From NCBI GenBank assembly GCA_000320545.1, contig ADNK01000314.1, forward strand, positions 65,001 through 116,950: 51,950 nt of DNA. The letters run 5' to 3'. The notes beneath the pieces were generated by a model. It had not been told where the DNA came from, did not search any database, and saw only the letters and a program-made list of their open reading frames with translations. The stretch is from Bigelowiella natans CCMP2755 (lineage: Eukaryota; Cercozoa; Chlorarachniophyceae). Of the stretch, positions 39,180 to 50,330 are shown piece by piece. The translations under genes were made by a program, and so were the position numbers. Position 1 is the stretch's first letter. Every line of letters begins with the position of its first letter.

Positions 39180-40319
39180 CTATTTCTGCTTTGGCATGTA
39201 CGGCCCTTTGATGCTGTCCCACTCATGCTTCGTGCTAAGCCTGTACTTGAACCTGAAAATAAAGGGGGGGGGGAATTAGCGAGAAAGTGGAAAATCCCGA
39301 GAAGGAAAAGGAATTTCTCTGATGTATCTGCGGCAGAGCTCTGAATTCCTTCATGCAATGAAATTGATTCTGTGTTGATATAAGTCTTACTGCGGTCGCC
39401 GAATGCGCTCGTCCAATCGGGCTTCGATCGCCTGAATCGCAAGCAACAATGACTTCTGGCGTCGTTCACGACAAATGGTAGCTGTCTAGCCGGTCATGTA
39501 TGGCGCATCATGCTCCCCCTCTAAATGGCTTATTTTGTGATGTGCTCATCTTATTACCTCGTTCTGCTTGCGGCGATCGTCCATCGTTTTTTCCTCACAT
39601 AGTCCGAACTTTCTTCGCAGCTTCCGAAACAATTTCGCTGAGTGAATGGGGCAATATTATATCCAATACACGCGGTGAAACACACATCATGAGTCACCCT
39701 TCCGGTCATCGTCTCCGTGCTCTTTCTTCTCCTCCTCCCCCTCCTCTTCCAGAACCAACGCTCCTGCGGTGCTCTCTCCCATTTTGGAACTGCTCCCAAT
39801 GCCGCCACTGCTTGAGGGATCGTGGTGTGGTAGCTGCGAATATGGTGATGATGCAGGCTTTTCTATTACGATTCGAGGCTTCTGGTCCTCCGGAGGAGTT
39901 GGGGGCACCTATAGAGTAGCACCGATGTTAGCATGCTCGCTTATAGTCATCAGCGTCTCATCATCATAATCATCATCGTCGTCATCGTCCAAAATTGCTA
40001 CATATTTGTATCCAGCAGCAGGAGGTGGCGGCGGGTCAAGTCCAGCCTCTTCCGGAGCAAGAACTCGAGGCATTCTTTAGGAAAGCAGCAGCACCAGCAG
40101 CAGCAGCAGCAGTAGACGAAGAGAAGGAATGGAACGGGGGAGGAAGAGGAGGAGGAGGAGGAGGAGAAGTAGGAGCAGGGGAGCAAGAGAGGAAGGGAAA
40201 TGATTCTATGACGATGGATGGCATTTTCTGCCAGCGTCCTCCCCACTGATGATGAAGGCGAGCGAGGAGTACATCTTCTCACGGGGAAGGGGCACAGCTT
40301 CATGCGCGCACACGCACAT

Positions 40320-40362
<43 letters not shown>

Positions 40363-40703
40363 CACGCATTCTAACGTACATAAATGGAGCAGACTGGGCC
40401 TTTTGGAGCCTCTCGAATTCCAGGTTGTCTTCTGAGGAACGATGGTGGCAGTGGATGGTGAGCATTGCAGCAAGGGGTCATCATAGTACTATCGTGATAT
40501 TTACCATAGTATCACTAAGGCTATGAAACATCATCATCGTCGAATCATCTTCATCATATCATCTATCCATCTCCATCAGCATGTACCGTACTCTGCCCTC
40601 GGTGCTCCGGGAGGTCTGGGAATAGCAGCAGGTGAATGACATGACTTTCCTCATCGTTTATTACTAACTAAAAGCTGTTTTACGAAGTTGCCGCCCAGGA
40701 TGC

Positions 40704-40746
<43 letters not shown>

Positions 40747-42114
40747 AATATCTCTCTCTTTCTCAAATATGAACATTCATGCACATCTACGCGATGTACA
40801 AAGAAGCGAGAGAACGCAACAACTCTCATATGTAAATCCAAACATGTCCATATCCACACACAACAACAACTCCTCCTAGCTGGTATGGCGACGACGATGA
40901 CGACGAAGAAATGTATGCATTTTGCCTTATACTATAGCAGGTGGGCATTAGCTATCATCGCCATAATCATTATCATCATTGCTTGTTGCACCGTTTGATG
41001 AGGCCGGGAGGAGGCTTTGGGATCCTAGCAGCCCGCTCTTTGCGCTTCTCTTCTTCCTCTTTCTCCTTCTGCCGCCGCCTCCTCTACAACAACCACCAAA
41101 AAACATTTTATTTAGATGGTAGGATGATGGGCTGCTGCTGCACCCTCCTCCTCTGAAACATTAAATCTTCTTCTTCTTCTTCTTCTCTCTGAACGACACG
41201 CCACTACAACAATAACAGTATCAACAACAATAGCTACCACTACTACTACTACTACACCACTACTGCGCTCTCCAGAAACATCCATAGCGACCACATCTCT
41301 TCGCAATAGCGTCGCAATGGCCATATTTCACTCGTCTTCTTACCTCCGCCGGTGTTATGATCTCCGGGGCAAGTGCGTCCTCCCCCGTTCGAATCTAACG
41401 AACAATAGCAGTGCAGCAGGCCGTACCGCCATTTATCGATATAATGCGAACAGAAATCACTGGCCATCATTGCCGGATTTGGCCCTCACTTCCATGCCCG
41501 TCGCCTTCTTCTTCTTCTTCTTCTTCTTCTTCTTCATCCTCTTTAAGATGCAAACATCTTCTCACGTACCGATCCCGTGAAGGCGGTCCCTAACAATCGA
41601 ATGGTGTACTGTGTGTGCTGATTTTCCTTCGTCCTATGGGGGAGGGGGGGAAGGAGGATTTGAGTCGCGTAGCTGTGGCTGTCGTCGCGGCGGTATACTG
41701 AACGGCATGTCTTACTCACGTGTGAATGTCAGTGATTGTGGCCAACGTGCCGCCCCTCATCATCTGTAAGTAAAATATGTAAAAATGAATTCATTCTGCG
41801 AAATTGCCGGGAAGCTCTCTGCGCCCGCAGGAAGCAACAAAAAGGGGCGAAATCGCCAGTCAACGAGGGAACGGAGAAGCGAGTAACTCTACTGTGGTCA
41901 ATTTCCCATTTTGTTTGTCCATCATCATCATCATCCTCATCATCCTCATCATCATCGTCCTTACGTATCGGACTCGCTGGCCTTTCTGGTATTTTGCCAC
42001 TCGTGAATTTCTGAGATGTGCGATGAATCAACTAAGGCAGAGGACCAAATAGCTTTCTTGCATGTCGAGAAGAAAGGCACGCGCGCGCGCGCCCGTGTGC
42101 GTATGTGTGCGCGC

Positions 42115-42161
<47 letters not shown>

Positions 42162-42549
42162 GTAGCGGCGACGATTAGCCCGTTGATAAGAACGAATTGT
42201 CCTTTTGATGCGAATCACTTTTCTTGATGTGTTTGTCGCGTGCTACCCACCTGAAGAGGGAATCATCGTCAGCATTATCATCTTCCTCATTGCCCTGCTC
42301 TTGAGGCTCGAGAACCTGGTGGTGGAGTATCATCATGATGACGATGGTGATGACGATGGTGATGACGATGATGAGGAGGGTGATAGTCGTAGCAACATGA
42401 AGTAGGTAATTGTAAGGTCAGGGCCATACAAATACCTTTGTCTCGTTGAGCCCTTTGCCAGAAAATTCAAACGCCACCACGTTTTCTGGAAAAGATAGAT
42501 GGAAGGATAATACCCCATTTGTTATTATATGGTAGGATGAGGAGGAGAG

Positions 42550-42597
<48 letters not shown>

Positions 42598-43070
42598 GCA
42601 CACACACACAAACACAAACACACACACACACGGAACATATTACTACCTCCAGGCTTCCCGTGCGCTGTGACGACTTTATGCTCATAGTCAGAGCTTTCGC
42701 CTGCATTTTTTATCAACATTCCCATCGTCATCATCCAGCTATGAACAGCGGCATCTCTGGCATGAATACTCATCGAAATTGCTTGGCAGAGACAGGTAAA
42801 ATAAAGAACCTATCTTGCAAGTCATTAGGCACTCTTCTTCGTCATGCTATACTCCCAGGCTGTTATGTCGTATCCCCCCCCCCCCCCCCCACCACCATTT
42901 TTTTTTTCTCTCTCTCCTTGGGTGTGTGCGTGTGTAAGGGGTAGGGATGCCCATCGTGTACTGCCGCTGAGACGTTTGAGCATTCCCTTCAGCTGTCACA
43001 TCGATTGGGTAATAGTAGCGCAACACACACAAAGCACAAAGCACAAAACACAAAACACACACATCATCAC

Positions 43071-43103
<33 letters not shown>

Positions 43104-44418
43104 ACTTACCGCTTCTATAGAAGCCTTTCCACTCGGCGAGTTCCAATGTTCAGGAGTTTCCAACGCCCGCAACCGACTCTCCTGGTTGATAGACCGGGCG
43201 GAAGAGGAGGGGGGGAGGGGGGAGATGAGAGAAGTGGTAAGAAGAGCAAACGGTTCATCTCAATGGGGGAATAAGCGCAGGTGTCACATTAGTGACGCCG
43301 ATTTGTTATCGAAAAAGCGCGGTTCTCTGCCCCCCCCCTTCCTCGACCAATACGCCCCAATCGGCACCGTGGTCTTTATCTGCTCCATCAATCGTTTCTG
43401 TCAGGAAGGAGGAGGAGAAACAGAAGAACGGGAGGGAGGGAGGGGAGGAGGGGTATGGTATTAAAGCGTGAGAGGGATATCTGTGATATCAACAACAACA
43501 ACAACAACAACAAAGACGTGATTACAGCTGACAGTGGTAAATTATAAAAGAAGGGCGGATGGGCGATCCGCAGGCAGTTTAGAGTTGGTTGTCATGCCTT
43601 AGAAAGTCCACTTTTAGTCCTCCACTGACTCTTATCAACTGCGGGAGAGAACGGCGCGTGGGTGTGTGAGAGGAGGTGTGGACGGATGGGAGATGGAGGG
43701 GGGGGGGGGGAGAGAGAGGGGTATATACATATACGAAGTACACGTATAGCATCATGCATCAATGCTGGCAGGCAGTAAAAACCTTTCTCTCTCTCGAATA
43801 GTCGGAACGGAAGGGACCCTGTATATTGAGAAGATAATGCGTTGTGGGAGTGTTGGGGAGGACAAAGGGAATCATCAGTACACAAATGTAAGGAGCGGGG
43901 GCAAGGCGTGAGGTGAGACAACGCAGTGTGCACGATGGCAGTCGGCAATAGTGCAGATGAAAGCTGCGGCGCAGTTGATGATGAAAGACGTACGCGAGAG
44001 GAAACAGAGACGAAAAAGCAGAAGATACTACACACTCCTCACCATCGACGGGCTTATCGACGTGTGCGGAGTTGTCCATCCAGTACTCCCGGGAATCAGC
44101 GAGCACCTGGCACCAACATACATCTCATCATAAGCAACACATCCCCCCTCAAAGTCTCGACCAGCGATAGCAAATTTGATGATGTGGCTTGATGAATTAT
44201 AAGAGAGAGAGAGGGGGGGGGGGCAGAGAGAATTAGGGGTTGTCTCTACTTACATTTCTCCTTCGGAATCCATCTCGAAGAGATCTGTGTTTGCATATGA
44301 GGTAGTGGCATTGGAATGATTTCGAAACAATTTATCTACTTGCCACTTCATCTTCTGCTTCCTCTCACTACCACGATACGAATGCTACTTCTTCTTGTAG
44401 CAGAGAGTAACAGTGATT

Positions 44419-44449
<31 letters not shown>

Positions 44450-44687
44450 CAGTAGTACTAACTATAATACCGACCCAAGCTTGGGATCTTCTCCTTCAGG
44501 ATCACCGACATCGCGTGTGGGGCCCGAATAATGCTGCCGACGAATGTTGCTGCGCGCGGCGCGCGTGCATGCGCGATTGGATTGAGTGAGTGTGGTATCA
44601 AGTAAACGTGCATGCGGCCAACCATGTCACTCAGTCAGGAATATGGAGGCTTTCGGAAGATAGGAATCTCTTCTTGCTCTTCTCTCC

Positions 44688-44729
<42 letters not shown>

Positions 44730-46074
44730 GTGTGTGTGTGTGTTGTGTGTGCGTGTCTTTTTGCATACAATTTGATAGGCTTAGAGGTGTTGTGCGCCGA
44801 CGCATCGAAGTCCTCGGTGTCAGTAGTGGTGGAGAACTCGCGGTCGCTGAGCGGCAAATCACAAGCAAGCTCACAAAGAAGAAGGAGAAGAAGAAGTTGT
44901 AGTCCAAGAATAGAAAATACTCCAACAGTATCACCATCCTCTTATCATCATCATCATCATCATCATCGTCATAATTCCCGTCGTCGTCATGCAATACGCC
45001 CCGCCCCCTAGCATCGTCCTCTTTTGCGATGAATTGGATTGAACTACGGGTTGGGGTCGCCAGTGCTCTTCTGCGTAGCAGCAGACAAAATATATAACAA
45101 GAGAACGATGGCACATTAACAAAGCAACCGCAAAATTTAACAGCTCCCTGTCGTGTTTATATCCTCCCATTACCCGCTCTTGACCGACCTCTCTCATTGC
45201 TGCGTTCCCCCCCCCCCCCCCCCCTTCACCCCCTTCCCTTCTCTCTCCTTCCCTCTCATTCTCTTTACGCTTACCTCGTGCAGGAACAAAGGCAAATCCG
45301 CGACTCCTGAATCCGCTACGAGTAGGGGGTGGGTATGATAAGGAATATGTGCTCAGGCACTATGAGTGAATGTCTGAATAATATTGTCCGTCGTCGTCAT
45401 TATCTTCTCAGTGCGTGGCAAGTCATCGTTTTGGCGTGGCGTGTAGGAGGCCTGCTGCTACCTTTTTTCAAGTGCCTTTCGATTCTCTCTCTCTCTCGTC
45501 CCCCCCCAGTCTCGTATCCGGTGAAGAACTGCCTCATGGCCTCGTCTCTACCGGTGATGATAATGATGATGATGATAATGATAACGATGATGATGATGAT
45601 AATGATGATGATGACAAACTACAGAAGGGTCAGATCACCGTAAGTGATGGGAGGGATGAGAAAAACATAGGGCAAGGATTATGATGTCGATGGAGGTGAT
45701 GGCGGTGACGACGGCGGGGCTTTGAGAGACAACGCAGAAGGAAGGGGGAAGGGGAAAGCAGGAACAGAAAGATCTCACCCGCTTCTAGATTTACTAGGAG
45801 AGTTACTCAGTGTTTTTTTTTTTTTTTCCCTCCCAGAAGGAAGAACACGAGGGCAGCAGTAAGTAAGTAGGGCAAGTAAGTATATATGTATGCTTGCACC
45901 TTTTTTTCACGAAATCGACTGTCCTCCTCTCGGAATCAAGCACTTCTTTGCTTTCCAACTTTCTACAATAAGAGATGGCGTTGTGTTTGCGGTACATCAT
46001 GCTTTGTCATAGAAGGCGGCAGCAGCATCCATCACTCTGGAAGGATATTTCGGGCTGCGGACGACTTAAATGAC

Positions 46075-46152
<78 letters not shown>

Positions 46153-47741
46153 CGTGTGTATAGACAGGTGACATCCTCTCCCGCCCCCCCCCACGAGCGA
46201 TAGCACCGCCAGCACCACCTGTCTGATAATGACGTGTTGCTTCCCTTCTCACTGTCTCCAGCCCGTACCACTTTCCAAAGATCTTGCAGAGATGTTGCGG
46301 GCGTATCTTGGTGGAATTCCTTTTTTTGGGGGGGGGGGGGGGAGCGCGGGATAGACCGAAGAATATTATATATATATATATATATATTATTTATCTGAAC
46401 TGCTCTCCCTACACAACAACCACATCTACTGCTACCACTTCTTCTCCTCCTCTTCCTCCTCCCCTCCTACTACTATTCACTGCAGATAGCTAATGATAAC
46501 GTCGATAATATTATGTACAGTGATGGGAAGAGGATGAGGAGGTTTTACAAAACTGCAATGATCACTTCTGCTCCCTTTCAGTGCGAATATATGAAGCCCC
46601 CACCAGCCCAACAACCCAAAGCAACATAGCAATGCTGCAGCTCATCATCATACGTTAGCTAGTTAAATCAACGAACTATAGTCTTCCATTCTTGCTTTGG
46701 CAAAGGCTGCTGCCCCACCATCGTCCTTATCTCGTCATCTGCTACCGGGAGCTCCGCCCTACCGTCCCTCCACTAAACACGATCGATGATTTGTGGCCAC
46801 ATTGAGGATGATGGTGGTGGTGATGATGATGATGATGATGATCATCATCATCATCATCGTAGACCAGGACGACAACAGAGAGGGCGAGGAAGAGGAGAGA
46901 GCGTGAGGAAGATCGCGAGTTCATTAATTACATGCAAATTCGCCTTCGCAAGTAAGTCAATCGACACATGACGAGCAATCTGTTTCTGTATTCTCTTCGT
47001 CTTGTTCTTCTTCTTTTCTTCTTCGTTCCCGCCTTATTCATCTCATACAACAAACCTGCTTCGCCTCTTGCCTCCAAGAGGCTGCGGCCGTCTTTGAAGC
47101 CCGTTTATCCTTCGGAAAACAAACCAACAAGCAGCACACTCAGATATACACGCACGTACAGCTACAAATATGAGGCCTGCATTGGCCAAGGAACAACAAG
47201 TTGCCACAGACATGCGGGGAACAACGACTTCATCTCCCCATTTTATCCATTGGGTCACGTCGTGGAGATTGACAAAAAGTACTTGCAATAAACCGCAGCC
47301 CCCGAGAAGGCGGGCAGTTGCCATAGTGGCGTTTCTACACAGAGGCCACCTGCCCAGGCACCAGAACTATTGTTTTTGGCAATGTGCTAAGTGCTGCGCC
47401 CACTACCTCTTCTGTGAGGGGATCGAACTCGTACTTTGATTTGTCAACCATCTGATGCTGTGTTAGTAGTTGCGGCACATGATGAGCAGGGAAACAATCA
47501 CGAGAGAAAGTCATTTCTGGCGAACAAGAAGCTACTATCACACAGGCCATCCACTCACTGCTTTGGTGAGATTAGCGATTTCCGCCTCCTCGTCATCATA
47601 GTTATACCTGGTTTGATAAGGTCGGAATTAGAATTTATGAAAGGGGTAAAGATGATCTTTTTGGAGTATGGTGTGTCATATGGCGGAATGCCTTCTTCCC
47701 CGCTCCTCTTCCAACCACAAATGTTAATTTGCGGACGAGTC

Positions 47742-47778
<37 letters not shown>

Positions 47779-48251
47779 TGTAGAAGAAGAAGTAGTAGTA
47801 GTAGAAGTAGCAGTAGAAGTAGTAGCAGTAGTAGCAGTAGTAGTAGTGGTAGTACACGTCGGAGTCCTTCTCGTCGTAGAGCGCTACAGTAGATTATAGA
47901 GAACACGGCAATGGAGATATCAAAGAACACGGCAATGGAGATATCAAAATCGATCTCTCAGACTTGAAGATGCACAATGTATTGACAGGACTTGTGATAT
48001 GGAAGTTGTTTTTCTTTCGAGTGAAACTAATTTCTCCTCCTCTCCTCCTCGTTACTACTTCTTATACCATTACTACAACTACTACTAGTAGCAGTACTCC
48101 TGTTGCTACTACCATCTTTTCCGGGACCGAAGATCATCTTCTTGCTGGCTACTTGGGGTAGATGGCTCTGGAACATTCTGAATAATTCGTAAAAAACAAT
48201 GGGGTATATTAAAACACACACGCGCGCGCGCGCGCGCACACACACACACAC

Positions 48252-48291
<40 letters not shown>

Positions 48292-48967
48292 GCACTACAC
48301 GAACAGCAGAGGGAATAAGGATTTTGCCAATCATCATCATCATCATCATCATCATCCCGTAGTCGCCGAATCTACCACCTGACATTCAAGCTGTTGGTCT
48401 CGAGCTCCAACCCTCCCTGCAAGTGTCAATTATCGTTTTCTGTGAAGTATACGTGGGTGGCAGAAATATTCATGTGCGCTTACCTCCTTCCTCAGGTCTG
48501 CTCCGAAATTAGGGAGTCGGATCTGTAGGGCATATCAGCGTGAATCAGCGGGGCAAAAAAAACTACTGCTACGAAGCAAGACGACGGGAGTAGTACATGT
48601 TCCATGAGAGGCTCTCCTAGTAGCGCTGCTGTCTGCACTCGCTTTGGTATGCAAGGCAACCCCCCTGCTCTTCCGCCTCCTCTCATCCGTAGGACGAGGA
48701 GGGCAGTGCAGGCCCAAAGCAGAAACCTGCTCACAGCGCCCCCGCGGAGCTTTCTTTGGACCATTTGTCGACGCGTGTAGCTTGCGGAAGCAAGGATGCA
48801 GCGTCAATGTTCCCCAACCCGATCTTGTTGGTTGAATTGTCAAAGCATGCCGCCACTTTGGCAACGCTCCGGTCAAGCATCCGCCATTCTACGGTAGAAT
48901 CAATCTTGGGGTTTGTGGCATTCAATCTCTCCTCAGCGTCGAAGGGGGGAGAGTCGAACAATATCAA
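39180..48967 (-). CDS. Large uncharacterised multi-exon gene (possibly more than one)
   Basis: No family was recognised. The 3' part is the firmest. Exons 41083-40992, 40615-40587, 40431-40380, 40074-40002, 39908-39698, 39637-39558, 39431-39391 and 39252-39180 join in phase. They encode a Glu/Lys-rich helix, IPKPPPGLIKR, PPGAPRAEYE, DNLEFERLQKAQSAPF, a Pro-rich stretch, an acidic linker and a basic tail ending KGPYMPKQK-TAG. Upstream, in-phase pieces include AVHSWMMTMGMLIKN with DYEHKVVTAHGKPG and NVVAFEFSGKGLNETK (42.77-42.4 kb), an acidic VLEPQEQGNEEDD exon, VAKYQKGQRVRY then MMRGGTLATITDIHT (42.0 and 41.75 kb), VLADSREYWMDNSAHVDKPV (44.1 kb), GSIIRAPHAMSVILKEKIPS (44.5 kb), LESKEVLDSERRTVDFVKKR (45.95 kb), HLCKIFGKWYGLE (46.3 kb), YNYDDEEAEIANLTKA then MVDKSKYEFDPLTEE (47.6 and 47.44 kb), MFQSHLPQVASKKMIFGPG (48.15 kb) and IRLPNFGADLRKE (48.5 kb). 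A 5' open frame reaches about 48967. Several joins in 43-44 and 46-47 kb are missing, so two adjacent minus-strand genes cannot be excluded. Confidence 0.5.
42119..42158. repeat. (TA)n microsatellite
   Basis: About 20 TA units following a GC-alternating tract (42079-42110) in an intron of the large minus-strand gene; both tracts are alternating purine-pyrimidine. Confidence 0.95.
42555..42630. repeat. (CT)n / (CA)n compound microsatellite
   Basis: CT repeat (42555-42590) passing into a CA-rich tract to about 42630, in an intron between two well-supported exons of the large minus-strand gene. Confidence 0.95.
44692..44755. repeat. (CT)n / (GT)n compound microsatellite
   Basis: CT repeat at about 44692-44725 passing into GT-rich sequence to 44755, again in an intron of the large minus-strand gene. 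Confidence 0.9.
46083..46158. repeat. (TA)n / (GT)n compound microsatellite
   Basis: About 19 TA units followed by about 15 GT units without interruption, about 100 bp from the exon encoding HLCKIFGKWYGLE. Confidence 0.95.
47742..47855. repeat. (TAG)n imperfect microsatellite
   Basis: Roughly 110 bases of TAG repeat with GAA and CAG variants. The poly-Leu frame on the minus strand is an artefact of the repeat. Confidence 0.9.
47902..47949. repeat. 24-bp tandem duplication
   Basis: Two adjacent copies of a 24-base unit containing ACACGGCAATGGAGATATCA. Twenty-four is a multiple of three, so the duplication keeps frame on either strand (FDISIAVF twice on minus, NTAMEISK twice on plus). Whether it is coding is unclear. 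Confidence 0.85.
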
Positions 48968-49288
48968 GAGGATTTTTTACGAAGTTTTACGCTATAATAA
49001 TTGCCGTGTTTTCCCGTCCTGAGTCGGTCTGGAGAAATGCTTAGTAAATTCGAAAATACGAAGTTCTCCCACGAAGTTTTGGGCTGTAATAAGTACCGTG
49101 TGCATTTACAGACTTGATGAAGAGAAACATACGCAATTTCCCATCCTCGAATTATTACGAATTCGCCATAATGAGATGAAAAAGTAGTAAATATGCGAGG
49201 AATCACCTCCATCTTTATATAGAATTGATCATAAATGCGAGCTCAAATTCTGAAACATCCTTTTTTAGTTGCTCTTGCTCTTTCGGGT
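48968..49288. promoter_or_regulatory. Divergent spacer upstream of the glycosyltransferase gene
   Basis: About 320 bp between the most upstream open frame of the large minus-strand gene and the glycosyltransferase start. AT-rich (for example TTTATATAGAATTGATC near 49214, which could act as a TATA element about 75 bp upstream of the ATG). It also has a local near-duplication, ACGAAGTTTT, around 48978 and 49071. Confidence 0.35.
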
Positions 49289-50297
49289 ATGGAGCCCGTC
49301 CCTGTGATCCTCCTGTCCCCCACCATCACCGGAACTGGAAACCATACTACCTGCCAGCGCATTGCCGAGGCCCTTCAGAACCTGACGTGAGTGCTTCGCA
49401 ATTGGCCGCTCTACATTGCGCGTGTTGAATCTATGCTGCTGAGTCTAATCACCTTTGCACTGTCGCATGCAGCTCCTACCCAGAAAGCAAGAAACTGGAA
49501 AAGAAAGATCCTCCGGCGAGAAGGGAGATTATTGTGATACCAGCGCTTGATCCTGATGCGGGGATTCACGTTGAAAGGGTGATTTCCCAGAAGAAGGTAA
49601 TGTTCCTAGTCACCTTCTCTGCTCCCTATCTTCTCAACTCTCACTGGATAAGATAACGTGTAGGTGGCATGCATATTTGGAATTCATGCTCTCAAGGTAT
49701 GTGTTTGTGTGTGTGTATGTGTGTGAAGATGCTAGTGGAAGTGAATATGTAATGTGCTCACCTGCACTCTCCTACCCCCCCCCCCCCCCTCTCTCTCTCT
49801 ATTACGCACACACGCGATACACACTACACACATATGCCACACGCGTGTGTATTATATGTCTACGTATTGTAAAAGCTTAAGCAAAATGTACGACTATTCC
49901 AGTCCGGGAGGCATTTGGTGAACATACAGAAGAACATCCCCTACGCCATCATTCTCGGTGGAACCGACATCAATGAGGTCCAAATTCGAACGGATAATAT
50001 CGGAAAGACACTTTTTACTGATCCAATTCTTCTCAGGCGTTCTCTTTAAATATAAATATGTGTGTGTGTGTGTTGTATATGTGTGCGAACATCATCCTAG
50101 CGGTGACCATGCTTTTCGTCGTTCCATCGTCGCCGCAGTGTTGTGCCTTCATCACCCTCTCCATTCTTACATCTCGACAGTACGAATCTCTCCCTGAGAA
50201 CAGCCAGGCGATAGTCGTCGAGTGCCTGCGTGGAGCGAGGTAGATATCTCGGATCAAAACATGCAGTCTGTTTCATGACGAACCAATAGAGCCCACT

Positions 50298-50330
<33 letters not shown>

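Noticed and set aside
40206-40976. Gene ends at 40976 (TGA) or 40206 (TAG) in the large minus-strand gene
   Set aside because: Phase-consistent splicing across 40992-40615-40431-40074 gives a longer frame that continues into well-supported exons down to 39180.
45278-45310. RNA-recognition-motif RNP1 (RGFAFV) on the minus strand
   Set aside because: The exon is only ~33 nt, there is no RNP2 or RRM fold around it, and other frames of the same exon are equally open.
48492-48967. Three overlapping minus-strand frames, one with a signal-like MVQRKLRGGAVSRFLLWACT start
   Set aside because: They compete over the same bases; only the short exon IRLPNFGADLRKE joins a neighbour in phase, so no separate secreted protein is called.
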